Positions 1-7,453 of a DNA stretch of 20,374 nt are shown here, one piece after another. Source of the DNA: Actinomycetes bacterium. GTDB taxonomy: Bacteria; Actinomycetota; Actinomycetes; Actinomycetales; Microbacteriaceae. The notes below the pieces were generated by a model. It did no database searches. It was given only the letters and a program-made list of their open reading frames with translations, and was not told the origin of the DNA. The number at the start of each line of letters is the position of its first letter. The first letter of the stretch is position 1. Both the position numbers and the translations under genes were made by a program. The stretch is taken from the NCBI GenBank assembly GCA_023450335.1, contig JAEXHA010000078.1:1-20374 (forward strand), given 5' to 3'.

Positions 1-405
1 GGCGACGACGACGTCGAAAGCGTCGAACCCGAGCTGGGTGAGGAAGACCTCGGTCATGCTGCGCATCGACATGGTCACGAGTGCCGTGGGGATGCCGGCG
101 TCCCGCAGTGCGCGGAGCATCGCGACCGCGCCCGGGCGGTACGGGTTGCCCTGAGCTGCCAGCTGCGCGGTGACCTGGGCGGTGAGCTCGTCGACGATTG
201 CGGGCACGGCCATGCGCACCCCGGCCTCCTGGAAGACGCGTGCGGCATCTTCCAGGCCCATACCCACCATCGCCAGCGCCTGCTCGTGCGACCAGGTGCC
301 GCCGTGCCGGGTGACCAGAGCGGTCTCCGCGGCCATCCAGTACGGCTCGGTGTCGATCAGCGTGCCGTCCATGTCCCAGAGGACTGCGGCGGGGAGGGCG
401 GGCAT
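1..405 (-). CDS. HAD-family hydrolase (phosphatase/phosphoglucomutase-like), C-terminus cut by window edge
   Basis: Only the N-terminal 135 codons lie in the window; the frame is still open at base 1. The protein begins MPALPAAVLWDMDGTLID, the HAD motif I, with nucleophile D11 and general acid D13. A helical cap region follows, then a VTMS stretch near residue 111 that fits motif II. This layout is typical of subfamily I HAD phosphatases acting on small phosphorylated metabolites in the cytoplasm. Motifs III and IV would lie outside the window, and the substrate cannot be told. Two ATG codons are adjacent (406-408 and 403-405). The second is chosen because a TAGGAT box at 412-417 lies exactly 6 nt upstream of it, which suits a leaderless start. 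The gene is divergent from the PAC2 gene. Confidence 0.9.
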   Translation of the reverse strand, partial: MPALPAAVLWDMDGTLIDTEPYWMAAETALVTRHGGTWSHEQALAMVGMGLEDAARVFQEAGVRMAVPAIVDELTAQVTAQLAAQGNPYRPGAVAMLRALRDAGIPTALVTMSMRSMTEVFLTQLGFDAFDVVVA

Positions 406-411
406 CATGCC

Positions 412-417
412 ATCCTA
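412..417 (-). promoter_or_regulatory. -10 box (TAGGAT) of leaderless HAD gene
   Basis: Read on the minus strand, TAGGAT is followed by GGCATG and then ATG, giving a 6-nt spacer to the second of two tandem ATG codons. There is no Shine-Dalgarno sequence in between. Confidence 0.5.
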
Positions 418-470
418 CCGGCGGGGGCGCGACAGTCCCGGCCGGTCGCCCGCGCTGCGCGCGCCCGGCG

Positions 471-476
471 TATCGT
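471..476 (+). promoter_or_regulatory. Possible -10 box (TATCGT) for the PAC2 gene
   Basis: TATCGT fits TANNNT and lies 34 nt before the GTG start. A purine-rich GGAAGGGAG at 498-506 then serves as ribosome binding site, so this gene seems to have a normal 5' leader, unlike several neighbours. Confidence 0.4.
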
Positions 477-510
477 GGGGGGAACCCGCAACGGACCGGA
501 AGGGAGCGCG

Positions 511-1371
511 GTGACACCTCTCGGAGAGCGCGTGCTCGTGATCGCCTTCGACGGCTGGAACGACGCCGGCGAGGCCGCCTCGGCCGCTGTCTCACGACTG
601 CGCGCCACCGGCACCCATGAACCGGTGTTCGCCGTCGACCCGGAGCTGTACTTCGACTATCAGTACACGCGTCCGCAGATCCAGATGGATGCGACCGGCG
701 CGCGCACGCTCGTGTGGCCGGATGCCACGCTGTGGCGTCCGGGGCCCAGCGACGATCCCGCGCGCCTGTGGATCCTCAGCGGCGTCGAGCCGGCCCGCGC
801 CTGGCAGGCGTTCGCCGCCGAATTCGTCGACGCGGCGCTGCGTGAGGACATCACGGGTGTGGTCGCGCTGGGGTCGATGATGTCGGATGTGCCCCACACG
901 CGCCCCATCACGGTGTTCGGCGGCAGCGAGGACGAACAGGTGCGGGAGGCCCTCGGCCTCGAGAAGACGACGTACGAGGGGCCCGTGGGCATCCTGAGTG
1001 TGCTCACGAACGCGGCGGCGGATGCCGGCATCCCCACCGCCACCCTGTGGGCCAGCGTGCCGCATTATGTCGCCGGGCACACCCCGTCGCCGAAGGCGAC
1101 GCTCGCGCTGATGGATCGCCTGTCCGAGATCACCGGTGCGACGATGCCGCGCGGCGAGCTGCCCGCCGAAGCGCTCGCCTGGGAGGCGTCGATCGACGCG
1201 GCCGCGGCCGATGACGAGGAGATGACCGAGTACATCCGCCAGCTCGAGCGCACGCGCGACACGTGGGACTCACCCGAAGCGTCGGGCGACGCCATCGCGC
1301 AGGAGTTCGAGCGGTACCTGCGCCGCGGCGGCGACGGCCCCAAGGGCCACCCGGGCGACGGGCGCCGCTGA
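511..1371 (+). CDS. PAC2 family protein
   Basis: A 286-residue cytoplasmic protein of the PAC2 family (named after proteasome assembly chaperone 2), widespread in Actinobacteria. The start VTPLGERVLVIAFDGWNDAG and the core with VVALGSMMSDVPHTRP and GPVGILSVL are the usual family signatures, followed by PTATLWASVPHYV. The C-terminus is acidic and helical (DDEEMTEYIRQLE) and ends in a short basic Gly-rich tail. The bacterial role is unsettled; a link to the actinobacterial proteasome is possible but nothing in this window supports it. GTG 511 is chosen because GGAAGGGAG ends 4 nt before it and the family N-terminus begins there; the frame is open further upstream but only as read-through. It is convergent with uppP, 10 bp away. 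Confidence 0.88.
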   Translation: MTPLGERVLVIAFDGWNDAGEAASAAVSRLRATGTHEPVFAVDPELYFDYQYTRPQIQMDATGARTLVWPDATLWRPGPSDDPARLWILSGVEPARAWQAFAAEFVDAALREDITGVVALGSMMSDVPHTRPITVFGGSEDEQVREALGLEKTTYEGPVGILSVLTNAAADAGIPTATLWASVPHYVAGHTPSPKATLALMDRLSEITGATMPRGELPAEALAWEASIDAAAADDEEMTEYIRQLERTRDTWDSPEASGDAIAQEFERYLRRGGDGPKGHPGDGRR

Positions 1372-1378
1372 CGGCGTC
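1361..1378. terminator. Small hairpin at the PAC2/uppP convergent junction
   Basis: GGCGCCG and CGGCGTC form a 7-bp stem (one G-U pair) around a CTGA loop that contains the PAC2 stop codon. There is no U-tract. It could slow polymerase from either side, but this is weak evidence for a terminator. Confidence 0.3.
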
Positions 1379-1381
1379 CGG

Positions 1382-2215
1382 TCAGTACGCCTGCAGCACG
1401 CCCATCGCCAGCAGGATGATGAGCACGATGCCCAGCGCGACCCGGTAGATCACGAACGGCAGGAAGCTGCCGCGGCGCAGGTACTTCATCAGGTAGGCGA
1501 TGACGGCCAGGCCCACCCCGAACGCGACCACGGTGGCCAGCGCCGTCTCGGCGAGGGTGAACACGGCGGTGCCCGGTTCGCGGATCGCCTGCACCAGCTC
1601 GTACAGGCCGCTGCCGAACACGGCGGGCACCGCGAGCAGGAACGCGACCTCGGCGGCCGCGGGGCGCGTGTAGCCGAGGGCCAGACCCATCGTGGTGGTC
1701 GCGCCCGAGCGCGACACCCCCGGGATGAGGGCGAGCGCCTGCGCGAAGCCGAGGGCGAGACCGTGCGGGTAGGTGAGGTCCTTCTCTTGGCGCACCCGCC
1801 GGCCCAGCGCGTCGGCGATGCCGAGGATGACGCCGAACACGATCAGCACGATCGCGACCAGCCACAGGTTGCGGAACGTGTCGCGGATGACGTCCTGGAA
1901 CAGGAAACCGAGCACCCCGATGGGCAGCGTGCCGATGATGACGATCCAGCCCATGCGCGCATCGGGATCATTGCGCGGGGCAGCACCGGTCAGTGACTTG
2001 AACCACTGCGCGATGATGCGCACGATCTTCTTCCGGAAGTAGACGAGCACGGCCACCTCGGTGCCGATCTGGGTGATCGCGGTGAACGTCGCGCCGGGGT
2101 CGGTGGCCGACGGCAGGAACTCCCCCACGATGCGCAGGTGCGCGCTGGAGGAGATCGGCAGGAATTCGGTCAGACCCTGGATGAGTCCGAGGATGATCGC
2201 CTCGATGGCGTGCAT
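1382..2215 (-). CDS. uppP: Undecaprenyl-diphosphate phosphatase UppP (BacA)
   Basis: A 277-residue polytopic membrane protein that dephosphorylates undecaprenyl diphosphate, recycling the lipid carrier for peptidoglycan; overexpression gives bacitracin resistance. Both family signatures are present: GLTEFLPISSSAHL at residues 14-27 (E17, H26) and PGVSRSGATT at 165-174 with the conserved arginine R169. Several hydrophobic segments cover the rest, and the length matches the family. The start MHAIEAIILGLIQ is preceded on the minus strand by GAAAGG with a 5-nt spacer. It lies 22 bp downstream of the M20 peptidase gene on the same strand, so the two are probably one transcript. Confidence 0.96.
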   Translation of the reverse strand: MHAIEAIILGLIQGLTEFLPISSSAHLRIVGEFLPSATDPGATFTAITQIGTEVAVLVYFRKKIVRIIAQWFKSLTGAAPRNDPDARMGWIVIIGTLPIGVLGFLFQDVIRDTFRNLWLVAIVLIVFGVILGIADALGRRVRQEKDLTYPHGLALGFAQALALIPGVSRSGATTTMGLALGYTRPAAAEVAFLLAVPAVFGSGLYELVQAIREPGTAVFTLAETALATVVAFGVGLAVIAYLMKYLRRGSFLPFVIYRVALGIVLIILLAMGVLQAY

Positions 2216-2237
2216 GGGTGCCTTTCGGTGCCGGGTG

Positions 2238-3533
2238 TCAGTACGAACGCAGCAGGTCGGTGAGCACCCGCTGGCCGAACGTGAGCGCGTCGATCGGAAC
2301 GCGCTCGTCCACCCCGTGGAACATACCGGTGAAATCGAGTTCAGCCGGAAGCCGCAACGGCGCGAAGCCGAATCCGGCGATGCCGAGCGCGGCGAGGGCC
2401 TTGTTGTCGGTGCCGCCGCCCATGAGGTACGGCAGCACCGGCACACCCGGGTCGTGGCGGCCGAGGGCGGCGACCATCGCGTCGACGAGCGACCCGGCGA
2501 AGGGCACTTCGAGACCGATGTCGCGGTGCACCACCTCGATGGCGATGTCGTCGCCGACGATGCGCTGCACCTCGGCGAGGACGGCGTCCTCCTGGCCGGG
2601 CAGGGTGCGGATATCTATCGCGGCGACCGCCGAGTCGGGGATCACATTGTGCTTGTAGCCGGCGGTCAGCCCCGTGGGGTTGGTCGTCGTGCGGAAGGTC
2701 GACTGCAGGAACGGGGCGGCAGGTCCGGCCGCGGCGGCGACGGCGTCGGGGTCGCCGGCATCCCCTCCCGAGATGAGCGCGAGCGCGTCGACGAGGTCGC
2801 GAGTGGTCGCGGTCAGCTCGATCGGCCACGGGCTGCGGCCGAGGGCGGCGACGGCTTCGGCAAGGCGCGTCACGGCGTTGTCGGCGTGGAAGCGGCTGCC
2901 GTGGCCGGCGGTGCCGCGGGCGTGCAGCCGGATCCACACGAGCGCTTTCTCCCCCACCTGCAGCAGATACGCACGGCGGTCGCCGACGGCGATCGAGTAC
3001 CCACCGACTTCACTGATGGCTTCGGTGGCGCCGGCGAACCATTCGGGGCGGTCGCGGACGACCAGCTGCGAGCCTTCGACACCGCCCGCCTCCTCGTCGG
3101 CGAAGAACGTCACGATCAGGTCGCGTTCGGGTTGCTCGCCGGCACGGATGAGGTCGGCGACGGATGCCAGGATCATGGCATCCATGTCTTTCATGTCGAC
3201 CGCACCCCGACCCCAGAGCATGCCGTCCTGGACGACGCCGGCGAACGGGTCGACGCTCCACTCCTCGGCGACGGCGGGCACCACGTCGAGGTGACCGTGC
3301 AGCACGAGGGCGGGCTTGTCGCGGTTGCGGCCGGGTACGCGCGCCATCACGTTGGTGCGGCGCGGGATCGGCTCGTAGTACTCGGGCCTCAGGCCCAGCG
3401 ACTCGAGGTGGGCGCCGATGTACTCGGCGGCTTCGCGCTCGCCGTTGCTGCGTCCCTCACCGTAGTTGGTGGTGTCGAACCGGATCAGGTCGCGCGCGAT
3501 GCGGGCGACCTCGGGAAGGTCGGTCTCGGACAT
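2238..3533 (-). CDS. M20 family metallopeptidase/deacylase (ArgE/DapE-like)
   Basis: A 431-residue dinuclear zinc hydrolase of the M20 family. Metal and catalytic residues are visible: HGHLD at 79-83 (H81, D83), bridging Asp in GRGAVDMKD (D113), the DEE pair at 146-148 (catalytic and metal Glu), and GGGTDNK in the C-terminal half, with a late FHGVDERV holding the last metal His. The dimerisation lid with GTAGHGSRFH sits in the middle. Members cleave N-acyl amino acids or small peptides; the substrate is not evident. It is not necessarily ArgE or DapE, since no arginine or lysine genes lie nearby. The ATG at 3533 is 7 nt downstream of a TACGGT box. It is divergent from the amidohydrolase and precedes uppP. 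Confidence 0.92.
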   Translation of the reverse strand: MSETDLPEVARIARDLIRFDTTNYGEGRSNGEREAAEYIGAHLESLGLRPEYYEPIPRRTNVMARVPGRNRDKPALVLHGHLDVVPAVAEEWSVDPFAGVVQDGMLWGRGAVDMKDMDAMILASVADLIRAGEQPERDLIVTFFADEEAGGVEGSQLVVRDRPEWFAGATEAISEVGGYSIAVGDRRAYLLQVGEKALVWIRLHARGTAGHGSRFHADNAVTRLAEAVAALGRSPWPIELTATTRDLVDALALISGGDAGDPDAVAAAAGPAAPFLQSTFRTTTNPTGLTAGYKHNVIPDSAVAAIDIRTLPGQEDAVLAEVQRIVGDDIAIEVVHRDIGLEVPFAGSLVDAMVAALGRHDPGVPVLPYLMGGGTDNKALAALGIAGFGFAPLRLPAELDFTGMFHGVDERVPIDALTFGQRVLTDLLRSY

Positions 3534-3540
3534 GGATTCC

Positions 3541-3546
3541 ACCGTA
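3541..3546 (-). promoter_or_regulatory. -10 box (TACGGT) of leaderless M20 gene
   Basis: On the minus strand TACGGT is followed by a 7-nt spacer (GGAATCC) and the ATG at 3533. No separate ribosome binding site precedes it. Confidence 0.5.
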
Positions 3547-3575
3547 CCGGTCCGGCTGCGGGTAGCCCGCCTGGA

Positions 3576-3581
3576 TAGACT
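3576..3581 (+). promoter_or_regulatory. -10 box (TAGACT) of leaderless amidohydrolase gene
   Basis: TAGACT is followed by CGCGGCC (7 nt) and the GTG start at 3589. Only 29 bp separate it from the oppositely oriented TACGGT box at 3541-3546, so the two promoters overlap. Confidence 0.5.
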
Positions 3582-3588
3582 CGCGGCC

Positions 3589-4764
3589 GTGAGCACCGCC
3601 GCCTCCCCCGCCCTCGGCGATCTGGTGATGACGAATGCCCGCGTGTGGGCGGGGCCGGATGCCGAGATCTCCGACCCGCAGTCGCTGACGATCCGCGACG
3701 GGGTGATCGCCGCGATCGGTGACGCCGCCGCCGATCTGCCGCATCTCGATGTGGGTGGCCGCGTCGTCACCGCCGGATTCTGGAACTGCCACGTGCACTT
3801 CACCGAACCGGTGTGGGCGGGCGCCGGGGCCGCTGCGGCCGACGACCTGCAGCCGGCGCTCGATGACATGCTGCTGCGCCGCGGCTTCACCACGGTGCTC
3901 GACCTCGCGTCCAACCGGCGCGACACGGTGCCCTTGGCGCGCCGCATCGACGCGGGCGAGCTGCGTGGCCCCGAGATCGTGACGGCGGCCGGAGCCCTGT
4001 ACCCGTGGGCCGGCATCCCGTTCTACGTGCGGCCCGCCATCCCCTGGCACCTGCGCTGGATGCTGCCCATGCCGCTCACCGCTGCCGGGGCGCGCCGCGT
4101 GGTGGCCGCGCAGCACCGGCACGGCGCGGGCATCACGAAGCTGTTCACCGGGTCGTACACGGCGCCCGGACGAGTCAAGCCCATGCGGGCGGTGATCGCA
4201 CGCGCGGCGGTGCGCGCGGCCCACGAGCGCGGGATGCCGGTGCTCGCCCATCCGTCCGACCGCGCCGGCACCCGCGTGGCGATCGAGGCCGGCGTCGATG
4301 CGCTCGCGCACGTGCCCGACAGCGCCGCCGGCGTCGAGTCGCTGCTGCGCGACGCCGCGGCACGGGGAACACGGATCGTGCCGACGCTGCACATGTTTGC
4401 CGCGACCGTCACGACCGACGACGGTTACCTCGACCCGATCCGCGCCGCGCTGCGCACGTTCCTCGCCGCGGGCGGCCGCGTGCTGTTCGGCACCGACGTC
4501 GGCTACCTGCCTGATCGTGACACGCGGCCCGAGTTCGCCGCGATGGCCGGCTGCGGAATGACGGTCGCCGACATCCTGCGTTCGCTCACCGTCGAGCCGG
4601 CGGCGTTCCTGGGTCGTGCCGATCAGGGGCGTGTGGCCGTCGGCATGCGCGGCGACCTCACGGTACTCGACGTGCGGAGCGAGGCGCCGGCGGCGACCGA
4701 CTTCGCCGATGTGCATGCCGTCGTCCGAGCAGGACGCGTCATCTTTCGCCGGAGCGTCATCTGA
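3589..4764 (+). CDS. Amidohydrolase family protein (imidazolonepropionase/prolidase-like)
   Basis: A 391-residue metal-dependent hydrolase with the amidohydrolase TIM-barrel and its flanking beta-sandwich. The visible metal ligands are HVH at residues 68-70 (after the AGFWNCHVHF strand), H221 in VLAHPSD, H241 in ALAHVPD and D303 in LFGTDVGYLP. K184 in GITKLF is placed where a carbamylated lysine often bridges the metals. The last part (VGMRGDLTVLDVRSEAP) is the usual composite-domain strand. The substrate is unknown; relatives include cyclic imide and dipeptide hydrolases. GTG 3589 is chosen from its TAGACT box 7 nt upstream and because the family start (DLVMTNARVW) follows directly. It lies 36 bp before the PLP enzyme gene. 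Confidence 0.87.
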   Translation: MSTAASPALGDLVMTNARVWAGPDAEISDPQSLTIRDGVIAAIGDAAADLPHLDVGGRVVTAGFWNCHVHFTEPVWAGAGAAAADDLQPALDDMLLRRGFTTVLDLASNRRDTVPLARRIDAGELRGPEIVTAAGALYPWAGIPFYVRPAIPWHLRWMLPMPLTAAGARRVVAAQHRHGAGITKLFTGSYTAPGRVKPMRAVIARAAVRAAHERGMPVLAHPSDRAGTRVAIEAGVDALAHVPDSAAGVESLLRDAAARGTRIVPTLHMFAATVTTDDGYLDPIRAALRTFLAAGGRVLFGTDVGYLPDRDTRPEFAAMAGCGMTVADILRSLTVEPAAFLGRADQGRVAVGMRGDLTVLDVRSEAPAATDFADVHAVVRAGRVIFRRSVI

Positions 4765-4788
4765 GCCGGATGAGGGGCCGCACAGTCG

Positions 4789-4794
4789 TACGCT
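4789..4794 (+). promoter_or_regulatory. -10 box (TACGCT) of leaderless PLP-enzyme gene
   Basis: TACGCT lies 6 nt (CGAACG) before GTG 4801 and no Shine-Dalgarno sequence intervenes. It gives the gene its own promoter despite the short gap from the amidohydrolase. Confidence 0.5.
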
Positions 4795-4800
4795 CGAACG

Positions 4801-5946
4801 GTGAGCAGCGCAGAGCACCTTCGCACCGATTCCCTCGTCGTCGCCGCCGGGCGTCCGTCACGCGTGCCGGGAGAACCCGTGAACGCGCCCGTCGTCCTGT
4901 CATCGACCTACATCGGCGTCGATGAGCCGAGTCCCGACCATCTCCTGTACGCACGCTACGGAACGGAGTCGTGGCTGCCGCTCGAGGAGACGATCGGCGC
5001 GCTCGAAGGATCGACCGAGCGAGCACTCGTGTTCGGGTCGGGCATGGCCGCCATCAGCGCCGCGCTGACGCTCGTTCCGGGCGGCGGCACGCTGATCATG
5101 CCGCGGCACAGTTACAACACCTCGCTGGTCGCGGCCCGGTCGCACGCCGAGCAGCGCGGGATCACACTCGTCGAGGTCGACATCGCCGACACCGCCGCCG
5201 TGAGCGCCGACATCGCCGACGCCGACAATCCGGTGCTGTGGATCGAGTCGCCCACCAACCCGATGCTCGAGATCGCCGACATCCGCACGCTCGCGGCAGC
5301 CACGCACGAGCGCGGTGGCCGCGTGATCGTCGACAACACCTTCGCCACTCCCCTGGCCCAGCAGCCGCTGGCGCTGGGCGCCGACGTGGTCGTGCACTCG
5401 GTCACCAAGTATCTGGCCGGGCACTCCGACCTCGTCATGGGCGCCGTGGTCACCGACGACCGGCAGCTGTGGGCGGCGCTGAAGACGCACCGCGATGTGC
5501 ACGGCGCCATCCCGGGGCCCTGGGAGGCCTGGCTCGCGCTGCGCGGCATCCGCACCCTCGCGCTGCGCGTCGAGCGCTCGCAGCGCAGCGCGCTCGACCT
5601 CGCCGGCCGGCTCGAGACGCACCCGGCTGTCGCCGAGGTGCGCCACCCCGGACTGCCGAGTCATCCGCAGCACGACCTCGCCCGCGCGCAGATGACCGGG
5701 TTCGGCTCGATCATCACCGTGCGCCCGGCCGGCGGCGTCGCGGCCGCCGTCGCCGTCGCGCAGTCGGTGCGGCTCTGGGTGCCGGGCACGAGCCTCGGCG
5801 GCGTCGAGTCGCTGATCGAGCGCCGCCGTCGGCTCCCCTCTGAACCCGCCTCGGTGCCGGACGACCTGCTGCGCCTGTCGGTGGGCATCGAGAACGTCGA
5901 CGACCTCGCCGACGATCTGTTCGCCGCGCTCGAGGCCACCGGCTGA
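4801..5946 (+). CDS. Cys/Met-metabolism PLP-dependent enzyme (cystathionine gamma-synthase/lyase-like)
   Basis: A 381-residue fold-type I PLP enzyme of the cystathionine beta/gamma family. Recognisable parts are YARYGT near residue 50, the FGSGMAA phosphate-binding turn at 78-84, IESPTNP at 148-154, VDNTFATP with the PLP-nitrogen Asp D178, and SVTKYLAGHSD with the Schiff-base lysine K203. The end, LLRLSVGIENVDDL, is also typical. Possible activities are cystathionine gamma-synthase, cystathionine gamma-lyase or a related sulfhydrylase, and sequence alone does not separate them. One oddity: after GGVESLIE the usual HPxxMTH segment is replaced by the arginine-rich RRRRLPSEP, so substrate handling may differ. 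Translation from GTG 4801 follows a TACGCT box by 6 nt. Confidence 0.92.
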   Translation: MSSAEHLRTDSLVVAAGRPSRVPGEPVNAPVVLSSTYIGVDEPSPDHLLYARYGTESWLPLEETIGALEGSTERALVFGSGMAAISAALTLVPGGGTLIMPRHSYNTSLVAARSHAEQRGITLVEVDIADTAAVSADIADADNPVLWIESPTNPMLEIADIRTLAAATHERGGRVIVDNTFATPLAQQPLALGADVVVHSVTKYLAGHSDLVMGAVVTDDRQLWAALKTHRDVHGAIPGPWEAWLALRGIRTLALRVERSQRSALDLAGRLETHPAVAEVRHPGLPSHPQHDLARAQMTGFGSIITVRPAGGVAAAVAVAQSVRLWVPGTSLGGVESLIERRRRLPSEPASVPDDLLRLSVGIENVDDLADDLFAALEATG

Positions 5947-5989
5947 CTGGGCCGGGGGCGTTCTGGAGTGGGTCGACCGTCGTCTCAGA

Positions 5990-6712
5990 TCAGGCTCGTC
6001 GAGGCCACGGCATCCAGCCGCCGCCGGAGCTCACCGGTCCCACGGCATCGAGCGTCGCGCGGGCGCGTTCGAGCAGAACCGCGGGCACATCTTCGGCCCG
6101 CGACTGCCCGCTGCGCCCCGAGACGCCGTCGACGCCCCGCAGATCGTACGAGACGGTCTGCCCCATACCCAGGCTGATCCCGTGGCCGGCGTCGTAGCTC
6201 CACTTCGGGCGACGTGGCTCGCTCACCGCTTCGGCGAACCGACCACCCGCGATCGCGAAGACCTGCCACTCGAGGTCGTCAGCCACGGCATCCCACCACT
6301 CATCGCACGCGTCGCAGCCGCACGACGGGAATGCCTCGTTGAACAGCACACCCGCATGGATGCGCACGCCCGGATAGGCCGTCAGCACGACGACGAGGGG
6401 CGCGCAGGCCGTCGCGCGCGGCGTCAGCCGCACCGCCCGCACGGTCTCGTCAGCCGTCGGCGGATGGAGCAGGTCTGCCGTCACCTCGTACCCCTCTTCG
6501 ACCTCGACGTCGTACGTGGCCGTGAGATGGTCGATGAGCGCCGTCGCCACGGTGTGCAGCGGCGCGAACCGCTCCGGATGGCTGACAACCGAGTAGCTGT
6601 CCTCGGGCGGGGATCCGCCCCGCTCCGCCCAGTGGGAGCCGTACTCGATGACCCTGCCCGCGTCGTCGCGGAACACCATCGGGTCGACGTCGGGCCGCGC
6701 GTACTCGCTCAT
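5990..6712 (-). CDS. DUF6226-like protein of unknown function
   Basis: A 240-residue soluble protein without signal peptide or membrane segment. From memory it resembles the actinobacterial family DUF6226, with the recurring pattern VFRDDAGRVIEYGSHW and SPPEDSYSVVSHPERFAPLH near the N-terminus. The middle carries CGCDACD (C131, C133, C136), which could bind a metal although a fourth ligand is not obvious. The last third has an aromatic helix (WWDAVADDLEW) and a Gly-rich tail. No function is known to me. The ATG at 6712 is chosen because the conserved N-terminus begins there; a weak CAGAAT box lies 6 nt upstream (6719-6724). It is divergent from the UDG-like gene and convergent with the PLP-enzyme gene. 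Confidence 0.75.
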   Translation of the reverse strand: MSEYARPDVDPMVFRDDAGRVIEYGSHWAERGGSPPEDSYSVVSHPERFAPLHTVATALIDHLTATYDVEVEEGYEVTADLLHPPTADETVRAVRLTPRATACAPLVVVLTAYPGVRIHAGVLFNEAFPSCGCDACDEWWDAVADDLEWQVFAIAGGRFAEAVSEPRRPKWSYDAGHGISLGMGQTVSYDLRGVDGVSGRSGQSRAEDVPAVLLERARATLDAVGPVSSGGGWMPWPRRA

Positions 6713-6796
6713 CCGAACATTCTGACGTCTATGCGCCCGCGGTCGCAGAATCGGCGATCTCCGGTCCTGCGCGCACGGGCGACGTGCACCGCCGTC

Positions 6797-6802
6797 TACC
6801 CT
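6797..6802 (+). promoter_or_regulatory. -10 box (TACCCT) of the UDG-like gene
   Basis: TACCCT is followed by GACG-ATG-ATG. The distance to the first ATG (6807) is 4 nt and to the second (6810) 7 nt. The second fits the window-wide leaderless spacing better. Confidence 0.45.
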
Positions 6803-6809
6803 GACGATG

Positions 6810-7439
6810 ATGCACACCATCGGCAGGGGCATATCACGCGAACGATTCGAGCAGATCCGTCGAGCATGGGGCGCGGTCGGCAGTTGGGCCGTATGGGCCG
6901 ACGCGGTACCGGATGCCGGGGTCAAGTCGGGCATCGGCGACCTGAGTGTGCTCGACCCCGAGTCCAACCCCGGGCTGCTGGCGACGCTCACACCCGACGT
7001 CGTCATGCTGGGCATCAACTGTTCGGAGTTCGCCGGCGAGCCCTTCGGCAACTTCCACGATCCGTCACCGCGCGCCAACCATTTCAAGTTGCGCCACGCG
7101 TACCGCGGTACCCCGTTCTGGGGCGCCTACCTGACCGACGCGTTCAAGGGCATCCCGGCGTACGGTGCCGCGCGTACCGTCGCGTACCTGCGTGAGCGAC
7201 CGGGGCTCGTCGCCGAGCAGCTCGACGACCTGCGCCGCGAGCTGGCCGAAGTCGGCGGCGACGACCCGCTGCTGGTCGTGTTCGGCGCCGGACTGTTCCG
7301 GTTGCTGCGCGAGCACCTGACGGGGTTCCAGATGGCGCGCGTGCCGCACTACGCGCACTTTCTCAGCAAGAAGGAGTACCGCGACCAGGCGCTGCGCGCC
7401 ATCGACGAACAGGTGATCGCCGGCACCGCCCGCACGTGA
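6810..7439 (+). CDS. Probable uracil-DNA-glycosylase-superfamily-fold protein
   Basis: A 209-residue cytoplasmic protein that I do not recognise with certainty. The order of conserved pieces resembles the UDG superfamily: VVMLGIN at residues 64-70 (motif A position), an aromatic strand FWGAYLTDAFKG at 103-114, a Rossmann-like LLVVFGAGLFRLL at 154-166, and VPHYAHF at 178-184 at the place of the HP-containing motif B. NFHDPSP at 81-87 is an unusual, probably family-specific active-site loop. If this reading is right it may recognise a damaged or modified base, but a non-repair role is possible. Of two tandem ATG codons the second (6810) is chosen for its 7-nt distance to TACCCT. It is divergent from the DUF6226-like gene. 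Confidence 0.6.
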   Translation: MHTIGRGISRERFEQIRRAWGAVGSWAVWADAVPDAGVKSGIGDLSVLDPESNPGLLATLTPDVVMLGINCSEFAGEPFGNFHDPSPRANHFKLRHAYRGTPFWGAYLTDAFKGIPAYGAARTVAYLRERPGLVAEQLDDLRRELAEVGGDDPLLVVFGAGLFRLLREHLTGFQMARVPHYAHFLSKKEYRDQALRAIDEQVIAGTART

Positions 7440-7453
7440 CGATGACCGGGCGC

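Noticed and set aside
2061..3578. Long open frame of 505 codons on the plus strand
   Set aside because: It is opposite the M20 peptidase gene, which has intact catalytic motifs; the plus frame shows no recognisable domain and is a high-GC shadow.
4765..4800. Sulfur- or methionine-responsive riboswitch before the PLP enzyme
   Set aside because: The gap is only 36 bp and has a -10 box 6 nt from the start, leaving no room for a leader.
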